DNA from: Ctena decussata
Taxonomy: Eukaryota > Mollusca > Bivalvia > Lucinida > Lucinidae
NCBI GenBank assembly: GCA_963989385.1
Contig: OZ022508.1
Location: forward strand, 56,335,087 to 56,399,086
Direction: 5' to 3'
Length of the DNA: 64,000 nucleotides
Both the position numbers and the translations under genes were made by a program. A model generated the notes under the pieces. It was not told the origin of the DNA, did no database searches, and saw only the letters and a program-made list of their open reading frames with translations. Below, piece after piece: positions 22,086-31,894 of the stretch (within the stretch, counting starts at the first letter, position 1; the number at the start of each line of letters is the position of its first letter).

Positions 22086-22294
22086 TATTTATTTAGCTTG
22101 TTCATACATTTTTTTAAAGTTTGCAGACGCAAATCAAATTTTGTCGTCAGCAGTTTTGGTGAAAGGTGCAAGATAATGGCTCTAGTTTGATTCAAGAAGC
22201 CCTCATGAAGCAAAGAAATTTCAGTTCTTCCTGCTATACATGTACTTTCTTTTTTTTTCCAGTGTATGGAAAAGTCCTGTAATCAAAGACGATA

Positions 22295-22520
22295 TGAGCC
22301 ACGACACGACAAAACCAACAAAATGGCATGTGCGTCCACCGAAGACTTAGATCAGCCTGGGGATTCCCCCAGTCGGATCAAAGTCTTTGCCGTGCGCTTA
22401 AAGGGTAGCTTAGGGTTTGAGCTACCTCCTACTCTGATCAGCCTGAGCAGATTCCCAGGCTGGCCTATATCTTCGCTTGGCGCATATGCCACTTTGTTGG
22501 TTATGTCCTGTCGCGGCTCA
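22295..22520. mobile_element. Hairpin MITE, type B, 69 bp before exon D
   Basis: Starts GAGCCACGACACGACAAAAC, reads GGCATGTGCGTCCACCGAAG, and ends GTTATGTCCTGTCGCGGCTC. A type A copy sits at the same relative place in paralogue 2 (46630-46863, 86 bp before exon D). Flanks and subtypes differ, so the two insertions look independent. Confidence 0.9.
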
Positions 22521-22589
22521 GTTCTGGTTTAATGATCTGCCAGTCTATATGTAACAGATCCATTGAAACATGGCCGTTTACTGTTTCAG

Positions 22590-23166
22590 ATAATAAGATT
22601 GAAACATCTTCATATGATATACAATTTGGTAACTGGTACCAGCTTCAAATATACTGTTTCGACAGCACTTTGCACAACGTATCCCGGCATCACCAAGTTA
22701 ATATAGCCTTGGCCGTTCAGTTTATCAGGAAAGATACCTGTTCCACTGAACAGCCTCAATTTGCAACCATAAATACATCTTCCATAAATCCGACGACGTC
22801 CGAACAGTCAAAGGCAACTGTTATGGTGTCTGGTTTGTGGACAACAACAGCTACTACACTAACTGACGCAATGAAATCCACAGCTGTAAAATCTACGGCA
22901 ACAACTCTGTCGACAACTATATCTACAAAGTCCGCAACACAGTCAGTATTGATGACCGTCACTACAGTCTTTGCATCAACTCCGTCCACACTGACAACCA
23001 CACCATCTCAAGCCAACCTTTACCATGTTAAAACGGGATTCTTCGACAAGAGAATGAACATAGCCACCTTGTCTATAATTGGAGGACTGATCTTTGTTTG
23101 TGCTATGGTGTCTGTTATTCACGCTGCTTGGAACCAGTGTTGCCGTGTTAGTTCAACAAGCTTCGG
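22590..23166 (+). CDS. Paralogue 1, exon D: end of ectodomain, Ser/Thr stalk, transmembrane helix
   Basis: Acceptor CTGTTTCAG, donor TTCGG|GTATG, 577 bp, 191 whole codons. The first ~55 residues finish the globular part (FGNWYQLQIYCFD, HHQVNIALAVQF, DTCS). About 95 residues follow that are extremely rich in Thr, Ser and Ala (for example TTTATTLTDAMKSTAVKST), which fits a densely O-glycosylated stalk. Then comes KTGFFDKRMNIATLS, and a hydrophobic helix (IIGGLIFVCAMVSVIHAAW) stopped by CC residues. Paralogue 2 has SGFFDEKLNIATVSVVGGVLF at the same place, so the juxtamembrane motif GFFD-x2-NIAT is under constraint while the stalk is not alignable. The upstream in-frame ATG at 22532 is intronic. 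Confidence 0.9.
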
Positions 23167-23194
23167 GTATGTTTTTTTTTTCAAACCCTATTGC

Positions 23195-23470
23195 CGGGCC
23201 GGGTAACGCAATCGGTAGGGCACCTGACTCGTAAGTCAGAGGTCCTGGGTTCGAATCCCGGTCTGGCCACATACTTTCGTTACTCCTTCCGCTGATTCAA
23301 GAAGGGCAGTTGTCAGTTACTGGCGAAAGTATGTGCACTTAGTACTGGTTAACCGCTTAGGAGGTCTAAGCCTGCCCAGGAATAGTGTGGTTAGGTTAAC
23401 TGACCGTCCCGACATGACCTTAGTTGTTTACCGTGGACGTTAAGCATCAAATCAACCAAATCAAATCAAC
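23195..23470 (+). mobile_element. tRNA-derived SINE
   Basis: The head is tRNA-like: A box GGTAACGCAATCGGTAGGGC, anticodon arm CTGACTCGTAAGTCAG, and B box GGTTCGAATCCCGGTCTGG. An extra base in the anticodon loop and no clean acceptor stem argue against a working tRNA. The body runs through GTTAACCGCTTAGGAGGTCT to a tail of CAAATCAAC repeats. A minus-strand copy with target duplication lies at 50289-50561. It starts 29 bp after exon D. Confidence 0.85.
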
Positions 23471-23551
23471 CCCTATTATTTTTTTCTTTTCTTCACTGTA
23501 TCGGACTATGACAAATATTTATGTCACTGAAATGCAATGTACAATAAATAT

Positions 23552-23787
23552 GAGCCGCGACACGAGAAAACCAACAAAGTGGCTGTGCGCCCAGCGCAGA
23601 CTCAGATCAGCCTGGGCATCGGCCTAGTCTGGTCAGACTCTTCGCTAAGCGCTTAAATGGTAGCTAAGGGTCTAAGCTACCTCCATGCGGACAGCGAAGA
23701 CTCTGATCAGACTGGGCGGATGCCCAGGCTGATCTGTGTCTGCGCTGGGCGCACAACCACTTTGTTGGTTTTCTCGTGTCGCGGCTC
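23552..23787. mobile_element. Hairpin MITE, type A, with ATAT target duplication
   Basis: Full-length copy (GAGCCGCGACACGAGAAAAC to its mirror). ATAT flanks both sides (23548-23551 and 23788-23791). Confidence 0.92.
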
Positions 23788-23794
23788 ATATGGC

Positions 23795-24200
23795 ATCATA
23801 TGTTGAGCATTACCAGACTGCGTATCTACCACTTGAACAACGACAGAGACACTAAAGGCACTGTTACAACAAAAGTGTAATTATCATAGTGACAACGCAA
23901 TCCTTGAAATTTATCATGCATCCATTGAAAAAAAAAAACATCCTGATAACAAAGGTATGACAAAAGCAATGCACTGGTGTGCGAAAAGCCAGTATTTATT
24001 ATACATACCTTTACATATAGTTCGGTTCCCAAAACACGTGATAGAGCCAGTTTTGCGTTAAAATAACATGTCTTTCTTGATGAGTATATACTGAAACTTT
24101 CCAACGAAGGACAATTCCATTAACCAATTTCACCTCTGTGTGATTTTTTTTATTGTTTATCGCTTGTTTTCGAGCGTTCAAAATAGCGTCTGCGTCTTAT
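23795..24200. other. Intron D of paralogue 1, nothing recognised
   Basis: The minus-strand frame 23826-24104 (92 codons) has no domain. I see only ordinary intronic sequence. Confidence 0.5.
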
Positions 24201-24262
24201 AGTCCTTATCTATTTGTTCTTATTTTCTGTTTTAATGTAAGGTCTTTCTACATTCATTGCAG

Positions 24263-24293
24263 GAGAGACGACGATAAAGAAGAGTCTGCTTGA
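24263..24293 (+). CDS. Paralogue 1, exon E: cytoplasmic tail and stop
   Basis: Acceptor TTCATTGCAG. The one-base remainder joins GG from exon D to make Gly, then RDDDKEESA and TGA. The tail (GRDDDKEESA) matches GRDGDKEERA of paralogue 2 at 8 of 10 positions, although the exons are only 31 bp. This fixes the reading frame and the stop. The tail has no tyrosine motif. Confidence 0.9.
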
Positions 24294-24428
24294 AACAAAA
24301 CACAAATCTCACCTTGCCCAATGTGCTCTTAATAGCGGGATCAAGAAAATTATCACTCGGACTAATAGTCCTAATCTATTTGTTCTTACTTTCTGTTTTA
24401 ATGTAAGTACTTTCTACATTCATTGCAG

Positions 24429-24459
24429 GAGAGACGACGATAAAGAAGAGTCTGCTTGA
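24429..24459 (+). pseudogene. Duplicate copy of exon E
   Basis: Identical coding 31 bp with its own acceptor (ACATTCATTGCAG), in the second unit of the 166-bp duplication. Splicing to either copy would give the same protein; the second differs only in the 3' untranslated part. It is not broken; it is listed here as a redundant exon whose use cannot be told from sequence. Confidence 0.7.
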
Positions 24460-24599
24460 AACAAAACACAAATCTCACCTTGCCCACTGTGCTCTTAATA
24501 GCGGCATCAAGAAAATTATCAATCGGACTAGGAAAATATTTTGAAGCCTTCCAAATATAACGCGGATACCTGTACCATTAGACTAAGTGTATTGTATTT

Positions 24600-24735
24600 C
24601 TTTGGTTGTAAGACGTGTTTTCCTTCTAAAACAATCCCAAAAATCTAGATCCGTCTTAAAAGACGGATCTATATATTTAGGATTGTTTTAGAACGGAAAA
24701 ATTCCACCTCATAGCAGAATTTCATTGGACTGATT
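24600..24735. repeat. Palindromic repeat (AGATCCGTCTTAAAAGACGG)
   Basis: AAAACAATCC and CTAGATCCGTCTT are mirrored by AAGACGGATCT and GGATTGTTTT. The related palindrome at 63657-63723 shares AAAACAATTCC, CTAAATCCATC and GATGGATCTAG. Confidence 0.65.
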
Positions 24736-24850
24736 TTGATATTCGGGGTCATTCTAGAGAAGCAAAACACTATTGTATAGGCGAAAATATACTGCAGTCG
24801 ATGCCAGAATGTGATATTTATCAACAAGTCAAAGCTGTTTTGTGTTTTAG

Positions 24851-25005
24851 ATCCGCTGAACTTAACAAAGAAGTACTGCAGCAGGAGAACTACCTGGGAT
24901 CACCTGGGAAGGGTCACGCATAAGACTACAGAGTGCAGCAATAAACAAACAATGAAACGACATCCAGAAAGATCACAGTCCTGCACTGGCACTAAAAATA
25001 TGAGT
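24851..25005 (+). other. Possible 3' exon or untranslated segment, low support
   Basis: A TTGTGTTTTAG acceptor-like site is followed by an open stretch (DPLNLTKKYCSRR...) with an AATAAA at about 24938. It could be alternative 3' sequence of paralogue 1 or chance. No domain is recognised. Confidence 0.2.
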
Positions 25006-25117
25006 TGATAACTGGCATTAAACCCCAATATGTTGCCACCCGACAGTCCCTCTCCCCTCATGAGGTGATCACAATGCTGTAGACATAAAAACGAAGTTGC
25101 CAAGTTAAATTTACAAA

Positions 25118-25335
25118 GTTGACTCTTGTTATCTCAAACACTGATATCTCAAAGTACCCTGTTATATCAAAGAATATAGTTTGGACAAATTTCCAATTTT
25201 CTTTAAATTCCAACTCCTGTTATCTCAAACTACAGGTATCCCAAAGTAAATTTTCTGGGACAAGAGAATTTACTCTTAGATATCAGTAGTTTTAGGTGCA
25301 CTTCGTCTTTGAGATAGCGAGATTTGACTGTAATT
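25118..25335. mobile_element. MITE with TTGACT...TATCTCAAA ends
   Basis: Left end GTTGACTCTTGTTATCTCAAA and right end TTTGAGATAGCGAGATTTGAC are imperfect inverted repeats. Repeated TATCTCAAA blocks lie inside. Non-coding. Confidence 0.65.
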
Positions 25336-25543
25336 GCTGAATATTTTAACTCCCACTCCAAAAAAAAAAACTATCCATCTGCATGGAGAATTATTGTTTT
25401 AATAATAAATACATGTATGTCAAATAAATAACAAACTATATAGCAATCCAAGTTAATTATTATGCCAGAGAAACCTATGTATACGGAATCGGTATGTTTT
25501 ATAGTAGCTAAAGAACTTTTGAACATAGGATTTTGACAATGAA

Positions 25544-25924
25544 ATGTTTACGAATATCTTAGGAAGACATTATACTCTACAGTTACTGCTGTTTGTCACT
25601 GTGGCTTTTGTTTATCATCATAAAGTTGGCATCAAACCCGCATATTCATCGACTCTTCGACATGATCTCTATCATTGTGCAAACATGAAGCAGTGCAACA
25701 TAGTGTTCGACTCAATTCTTGTTATATTGCATGACCCATCGACAGTTTGCTGCACCGCGGGCGGTCAGTCTGCATATCTCTTGATTTACCAAACTTGCAA
25801 GGATATGAGATGGAAACATGTTAGAAGTTATGAAAGATTTGATGATGGTGACCCCGACATTTTAAGGACAGTGCGCCCACGTTTGCAAAAATATGCATGG
25901 TCCGTTATTGATAATATCTTGTAA
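25544..25924 (+). CDS. Candidate intronless small secreted protein
   Basis: One open frame of 126 residues. It opens with a short polar stretch and a hydrophobic core (LQLLLFVTVAFVY) that fits a signal peptide or anchor. The rest has six Cys, in CANMKQC, STVCC and YQTC, the run GGQSAYLLIYQTCKDMRWKH, and a polar C-terminus ending KYAWSVIDNIL. Composition is that of a real soluble protein, unlike neighbouring repeat frames. An AATAAA lies about 295 bp after the stop. I do not recognise the family. It sits between the two mucin-like paralogues but has no similarity to them. A spliced reading is possible, because CTCTACAG at 25575-25582 could be an acceptor; in that case the signal would come from another exon. 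Confidence 0.5.
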   Translation: MFTNILGRHYTLQLLLFVTVAFVYHHKVGIKPAYSSTLRHDLYHCANMKQCNIVFDSILVILHDPSTVCCTAGGQSAYLLIYQTCKDMRWKHVRSYERFDDGDPDILRTVRPRLQKYAWSVIDNIL

Positions 25925-26219
25925 ATGAAGGTAACCTTAAATTTAAGGAATGATCGTAGTCATGTGTCCACATATAGTTGCCACTTCAAGTGGACTGAAT
26001 TACGATATCCTATACATAGTGATTTTCTCGTTTACGACAAAATATCAAAAAGCAAACTGAAATAGTTTGGACAAATTTCAACTACGACCTGTTTTGAAAT
26101 AGAGACGTGTGAAAAACGACTTCAAAGTGTGACTTAAACAATATTCGTCTAGCATGTATGAAAGAGATTTCCCTATTTGACTTCTGGATCTTCTTGACGG
26201 CAACACCCCAGTTTTTTTA

Positions 26220-26225
26220 AATAAA
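26220..26225 (+). terminator. Possible polyadenylation signal AATAAA
   Basis: A canonical hexamer about 295 bp downstream of the stop of the 126-residue candidate. By itself it is weak evidence, because the region is AT-rich. Confidence 0.35.
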
Positions 26226-28079
26226 CACTTGCAAATTTAGAGTGCCATTACCGATGACCTGTGTCTGTTTGAGTTCCTTTTCATTCCGTTTACTTAAATA
26301 TCAATTAATAAAAAGTTAAAAGCGAGATACTATTTACTTAATTTTATATGAAAGTCGTACTTGTAGTTACATGTAGCCCATTAATAAAATGGACATGGGC
26401 AAAATAGTGCAGACTCAGATCAGACGCCGCGTTATGATATGACGCCGATTAAACAATCGCAACTTATCTCATCATTCGCTTTTTAAAATAACACCTAGCA
26501 ACACAATAAATACAGGGAAATGTATTGAATTTTTAAATACAAAGTTACATAGTTTATGCAAACAGATTTGAAATCAGCAATAATTATTCTTTCTTTTGAT
26601 ATATACTTTAACGCGAAAAACATTGGGAAAAAATGGGTGAATTTAACTATATTTGTAAATTATTTAATGTTTTTGTGCGAAAAAAACTTAGTTCACCTGT
26701 ATATCAACCTGCTAACATAACGTCGATGGATTTGTTGCTCTTGCGCGGCGTCTGTTCAGGGTTAGCACTGTTTGCATAAAATTTACAGCAAAAACTTTGT
26801 TTGCTAGCTTATAATTTGTTCAAACATACTGTTTTTCAAGGGTTTACGCACAAACTCATTTCTAGGAATACAGATTTACAAAAGTCGACAATCTGACTTC
26901 TAAATGTATGTTCTGCTATCCATTACTTGTACAAATGTTTATGATGCGTATACAAATAAATAAAGTTTTAACCAGTATGATTTACAGCAATTTCTATAAA
27001 TATTTTAAAGTAAATAAACCTTACATCCCTAAAATGAAAATGACCTCCTCCAATTCATAAGACTATAAGAGTCCGCATGAATGGGTTAAGTATTTAACAA
27101 TAAGATTTTAGATGCTGGACGACTGGTCCAAACGAGGACGAAACCGGTCTAAAAGCATATATCAGACCATTCTATGCAATGCGCATTTTGACCAATGAAC
27201 TTTGTCTTGCAGTTCAGATTTACAGCTACAGAGTCCAGTTATTGTGGAGATTGCCTGAGGAACTCTTCAAACCCTGATCAGAGGGCACATGTACGCAGAA
27301 GCATTAAGATATACGTCTTTTCTCTCGCGACTCTCTTGAAATAAAAAAAAAACTGATCGGTATCACGTGAAATTGGACCTTAAGGCATATACGTCAAGCA
27401 AATATTCAAAATCAGCTGGCTCCAAGTTTATTATGTTTAAGGGTAAAGGTAATAAAGGTACCCATATAAAGCTTCTAAACAAGATCAATGGGTAACACCA
27501 CCAGGTTTTTCTCTCACTTTTACAGAAAGGAATAACCATTGTGACTTCTCAGTGTTTGCTTTCTTGGTGGACAAAGCTCTTGCTCTTAAATGAAAGAATT
27601 TGCTCACAGGGGAACTATTTTTTCTTTAGAGTTGACCCCCATTGATAAGGGTACAAGAGTGAAACTGGAAAGGTTGAAAGTGTACCAATTTTCCTTAGCT
27701 GTAAAAAAGTCCTTCCGTAGTGTTTGTTACCCGACAGTTTTCTTGAAATTTACATTTGTTTTAATTGAAATTTACATCTGATTTTGGAAAAAAAGAGCAA
27801 ATCAATATTTCATAATGTGCGCTGCTTTCATTTTCTTTATAACTTTGCTGGTATTTTTATCGAATGGAAAAAGACTGTTCAAACAAGGATCGTGTAACTG
27901 TGAGTAACATTTCATAATACGTAGTTTTTATTTTCTTTTAGTTTTGCTGTAGTTTTTTTCTGGCTCTGAAACATGAAAAGGGCACAAAGAATTTACTACA
28001 TTAAATTAGCTGAGAAATATGCAAACACTATTTATTTATTTATTTATTTATTCATCTTTCCTTAATTGCTTGCTGCCGC
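26226..28079. other. Intergenic stretch, no gene recognised
   Basis: A fragment resembling the hairpin-MITE interior (GTGCAGACTCAGATCAGACG) lies at 26407-26426. A decayed interspersed repeat with CCATTGTGACTTC occurs near 27535; a related piece is at 53578. The 63-codon frame at 27590 is unsupported. Confidence 0.45.
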
Positions 28080-28526
28080 TTAAGACAAATAGTCTTGTTT
28101 ATTGGCTATCTTAATCCTGGTTACATGTATGCTATAAAAATGAAAACACAAGAGAAATACAAGGGCGGGAAAACAAACAAAAGAAAAAAGATTGACCGAC
28201 TGACTGACTAATTGATTAACTAACTGACTGACTGACTGACTGACTGATTGATTGAATGATTGACTGACTGGCTGATTGATTGATTGATTGATTGACAAAT
28301 AGTCTTGTTTATTGGCTATCTTAATCCTATAATGCACAAAGAAATTCCCGGTTATGCTATGAAATTATGAAAACACAAGAGAAATACAAGGGCGGGAAAA
28401 CAAACAACAGAAAAAAGATTGACCGACTGACTGACTAATTGATTGACTGACTGACTGACTGTTTAATTGATTGATTGACTGACTGACTGGCTGATTGATT
28501 GATTGATTGATTGACAAATAGTCTTG

Positions 28527-28562
<36 letters not shown>

Positions 28563-28865
28563 CAAATAGTCTTGTTTATTGGCTATCTTAATCCTATAAT
28601 GCACAAAGAAATTCCCGTTTATGCTATAAAATGAAAACACAAGAGAAATACAAGGGCGGGAAAACAAGCAACAGAAAAAAGATTGACTGACTGACTGACT
28701 GACTGACTGACTGATTGATTGATTGATTGACTGACTGACTGACTGACTGACTGACTGACTGACTGATTGACTGACTGACTGACTGACTGATTGATTGATT
28801 GACTGACTGACTGACTGACTGATTGATTGATTTACTGGATGATTGATTGATTGATTGATTGATTG
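28080..28865 (-). repeat. GATT/GACT microsatellite array with interspersed ~210-270-bp unit
   Basis: Long runs of GATT and GACT tetranucleotides alternate with copies of a unit containing ACAAATAGTCTTGTTTATTG, GGCTATCTTAATCCT and AGAGAAATACAAGGGCGGGA (starting near 28085, 28295 and 28562). The minus-strand frames of Ser/Gln/Asn/Ile repeats (SINQSINQ, VSQSVSQ) are translations of the tetranucleotides. Confidence 0.9.
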
Positions 28866-28869
28866 TGGT

Positions 28870-30040
28870 TTTAACGGCCCTTTGAGACAGTATTTCAGTC
28901 TATATCGGGCCGTCTCCTAGAGAGGGGGAGAAAGAAGAGAAATGATAGACGAGAGAAAAAATGTCCAAACAACACCACCCGCACCTACTGCAAGAACAGT
29001 AGGCCCTTGCCCTACAATGTTCCAAATCAGTAGAACGCCTCGGCACTGGAAGTTACACACAGCACCATCGCACCTCCCGACCACCCCCAAAAGAAAAACT
29101 TTTTTAAGAGAGAAAATACACAACCAAAAGGACGATAAAACAAACAAACAAAAACACACACAAATAAAACATGTAAAATAAAATATATAATTTTAACATT
29201 TTGTTCTAACGCAGTATTTACGCGCGTGTAAAAAAAGTATCCGGATCTGTTCAAACACGATCAGTGAAAGAAAGGCTTGCTTTTCGTCTGAAGTGAGGTA
29301 CATGTACCTTTTGTAATTCGTCACCTGTCTTTAGAGTATTCAAGCAAGAAACTACACGAGTTTTCTGCATCATCTTATGCTTAAGTAAAATTGGCCAGTT
29401 CAGACAAGACAGATTTTCTTAAGAAGATTAGAGAAGTCTGGACCTCAATTAAATGTTTCCGATGAAGAAATTGCTATCAAAAGCGGAAATTTCTATTCAG
29501 GTGGAAGTAGATGCTACGGCAGTGGACATTTCACACGCTTGCGATTCAACAGTCAATGATGTAGCTGCCTTTACGCAAATACGCTGGTGCATACTGAAAT
29601 TTTGTCACAATGACAAAATTTCAACACGCACCTGCATATTTGCCTTCTTAAATTTCATAAATTAGACAATGATTCAATAAAAACTACCAAAAATCATAAC
29701 CATTTGAAGTAAATTAGGGGGTTAACTCCTACCCCCATCCCCCACCCACCTCACGCCCCAAGGAGTATAAAACATGATTGTACGTATCTCAAAATAGCTC
29801 CTAGCTACGCCCCTGACAATCTTACACGATCTTTTACGTATACACAAGCTAATTGCCCGTTGGGTTCACATTTTTGCGATGTAGCAAATAGAGACTCAGA
29901 AAGTAGCGGACTGCTGATGCGGTTTTCTTGGTTGGTTCATTACTAGTACTATTGGCAAGAAAACAAAGATCAGTCGTCAGTGATTAGGACCCAGTTCTCT
30001 GAGACCCAAGTAGTTCAAGGCGCATTCCTAAGCCGACAAT
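28870..30040. other. Intergenic stretch, no supported gene
   Basis: The frame 29453-29665 contains an acceptor-like TTCTATTCAG at 29491-29500 and a stretch (TVNDVAAFTQIR) faintly like exon A of the mucin-like genes (LSDVAAVIRLHD). The resemblance is short and no proper donor follows. Other frames in 28917-29254 overlap on both strands and are unsupported. Confidence 0.3.
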
Positions 30041-30045
30041 TTAAT

Positions 30046-30110
30046 GGTCACTGGCTTTTGGAACGCCAAAAGAGTAAATCACTTCTTTGGCGTTCCAAAA
30101 GCCAGTGGCC
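30046..30110. repeat. Long hairpin, ~27-bp stem
   Basis: GGTCACTGGCTTTTGGAACG plus CCAAA is mirrored by TTTGGCGTTCCAAAAGCCAG plus TGGCC, with a short loop (AGAGTAAATCACTTC). Only one or two mismatches. Confidence 0.85.
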
Positions 30111-30248
30111 ATAATTGCCAAAGTTAATTCTGTTGGACTTTTATCAATGGTAGTACAAAATCTGGGGTACGGGACCAACTGAGAATTGCAATCCGTGAAC
30201 AAGAGCGTGGTAAGAAACTTTCTAATGGACATCTACAGAATGACATCC

Positions 30249-30459
30249 TTAACCCATTGCATTCTGGTTATTTTTGTCGTCTGCATAAAAAAATCAAGAA
30301 TATTTTGACGATATTGGTCTGACCAACTCTTGTAGAAATGATGTCTAGGCAGCAAACACTTTGTGTCTCAAATCAGGCCCCACGTTTGTGGGGCCTAATC
30401 TGGGTCCAAACTGTTTGCCCAGATACCCCTAAAGGGCTATCCCGAATGGAATGGGTTAA
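30249..30459. mobile_element. TTAA-flanked MITE with GCAAACA palindrome core
   Basis: Ends TTAACCCATTGCATTC and GAATGGAATGGGTTAA. The centre AAATCAGGCCCCACG / CGTGGGGCCTAATCT is palindromic, bracketed by GCAGCAAACA and CTGTTTGC. This ties the palindrome family to a TTAA-targeting MITE. Confidence 0.8.
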
Positions 30460-30761
30460 CTGATGTTGTAGAGCAAAACGGGTAATAATGAAAGAGCATT
30501 TTTGCCTGATTTGATACGAATTATTCTTTGTTTCTAAACTTAAAAAAAGAGATCAAAGAAGTCAAAGTATTGGCTGAGAAATGGGTTTTTGTCAGTGGAC
30601 CAGTGTTCTTCAATTCTGCATAAGGCCCATGGAATTGCCAGTGCTATCGTCCTAAAATTGAAGAACTTGGGACCCTTTAACACTGGAGGATAATTATGGG
30701 GTCGGACTAGATCGGAAGTAAGGTAGGCTGGTTATTAATTGACTCGCCCTCGTAAATGTAT

Positions 30762-31303
30762 TTAAAGTCTCCATAGTCCTACCAATGATAAAAATCGTCA
30801 AAATACAAATCATTACGAAACCTGTACAGCTTTCAGAATTAATAAAATATTTCGGTTGATGTGCTTTTTTGTATCATATAACTGGCAAAAGCGAAGGAAG
30901 AAGGTATTTTGGAAAAATGATAAGTCTCTCCATAAAAATACGGTTTTCGTCTCTGGTTCCCCGTTAAGCAATGAAATAATGAAACCGCGGCACAATCAAT
31001 GGGATCCTTGCTAAACGTTTTTGTACGTTGTATTTTTAATAATTGTAAAATGCCTGTACCTTGTAGTTTTCTCTTGTACCTTGTGTTTTTACCATGAAAT
31101 ATAGCTTGTGAAATCGAAAGTAGGTCATTTTAGTTGACCTAGTTATTTTTTTCAAATCTATTTTATGGTAAAAGCTGAAGGACGTTTTGGTTTTTCAAAG
31201 CCGGCCAATCACGATTATAATCAATGGCGAAACTATGGTGAGAAGTTTGCAGCGATACTTCATGACAAAATATTTCATGCTGGTAGAGCTATCGGGCCTT
31301 TAA
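30762..31303 (-). mobile_element. TTAA-flanked MITE, copy 4, reversed
   Basis: The left end AAGTCTCCATAGTCCTA and the right end GGTAGAGCTATCGGGCCTT are the reverse of the other copies (4898, 6338, 16106). The interior matches the 6338-6879 subtype. Confidence 0.8.
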
Positions 31304-31696
31304 GCACACTTTTTTATCAGATTGAATTAGAATAGCATCAAGCTCATTGAATATGTATAGATGATGATAGCAGTACAAGATTGTAGCAGTGCTTTATACG
31401 GTGCTGGATGTACAAACACGTCTAGTTTTGTGATGCTGATATTAATAGATCCAGTATTGTCTACGAGTGATACAGTAGGCTCTGGTATCGTTGTTAAGAT
31501 TACTGTAAAGTCAGAACGCTTGTAGAACACCAGAATACCAGTAGACGGACAATACTGATACATTAGTATCCAGTACGGGTATTGGTTAACAGCTTCACTG
31601 AGCATTATGCAAATGACAATACTGTTGGTACCAGTTTAATCAGGACTATACAAATACTGGAAGCTAAAAAAAGTGCTTTTTTAATGCACAACATTT

Positions 31697-31820
31697 GGGA
31701 TTTTATCGAGATGTATACCCCGACAAATCACTCACAAACTGAATGAAGCCTTTGCACAGGGATTTTATCGAGATGTATACCCCGACAAATCACTCACAAA
31801 CTGAATGAAGCCTTTGCACA
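31697..31820. repeat. Exact tandem duplication, 2 x 62 bp
   Basis: GGGATTTTATCGAGATGTAT through GAATGAAGCCTTTGCACA occurs twice head to tail without a mismatch that I can see. Recent slippage or an assembly artefact. Confidence 0.9.
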
Positions 31821-31894
31821 GCATTTATTCGGTTTGTGATTGATTTGCTGTATTTACACATTGATGAAATCCATAAAAGTGAATTTAATTCGTT

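Larger units (their letters stand above)
24201..24532 (+). repeat. Tandem duplication (2 x 166 bp) containing the terminal exon
   Basis: Two head-to-tail units, 24201-24366 and 24367-24532, each hold the branch-point/acceptor region (TTCTGTTTTAATGTAAG, CATTCATTGCAG), the terminal coding exon, and the start of the 3' sequence through ATCAAGAAAATTATCA. Only about a handful of single-base differences separate them. Confidence 0.92.

Noticed and set aside
23195..23270. Possible tRNA-Thr gene
   Set aside because: The anticodon loop has an extra base, the acceptor stem is poor, and the unit continues into a SINE body that recurs with a target duplication at 50289-50561.
28080..28667. Ser/Gln/Asn-rich repeat proteins on the minus strand
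   Set aside because: They are direct translations of GATT/GACT tetranucleotides.
29453..29665. Extra exon related to exon A of the mucin-like genes
   Set aside because: Only a dozen residues resemble it (TVNDVAAFTQIR), the donor is poor and the phase cannot be matched.
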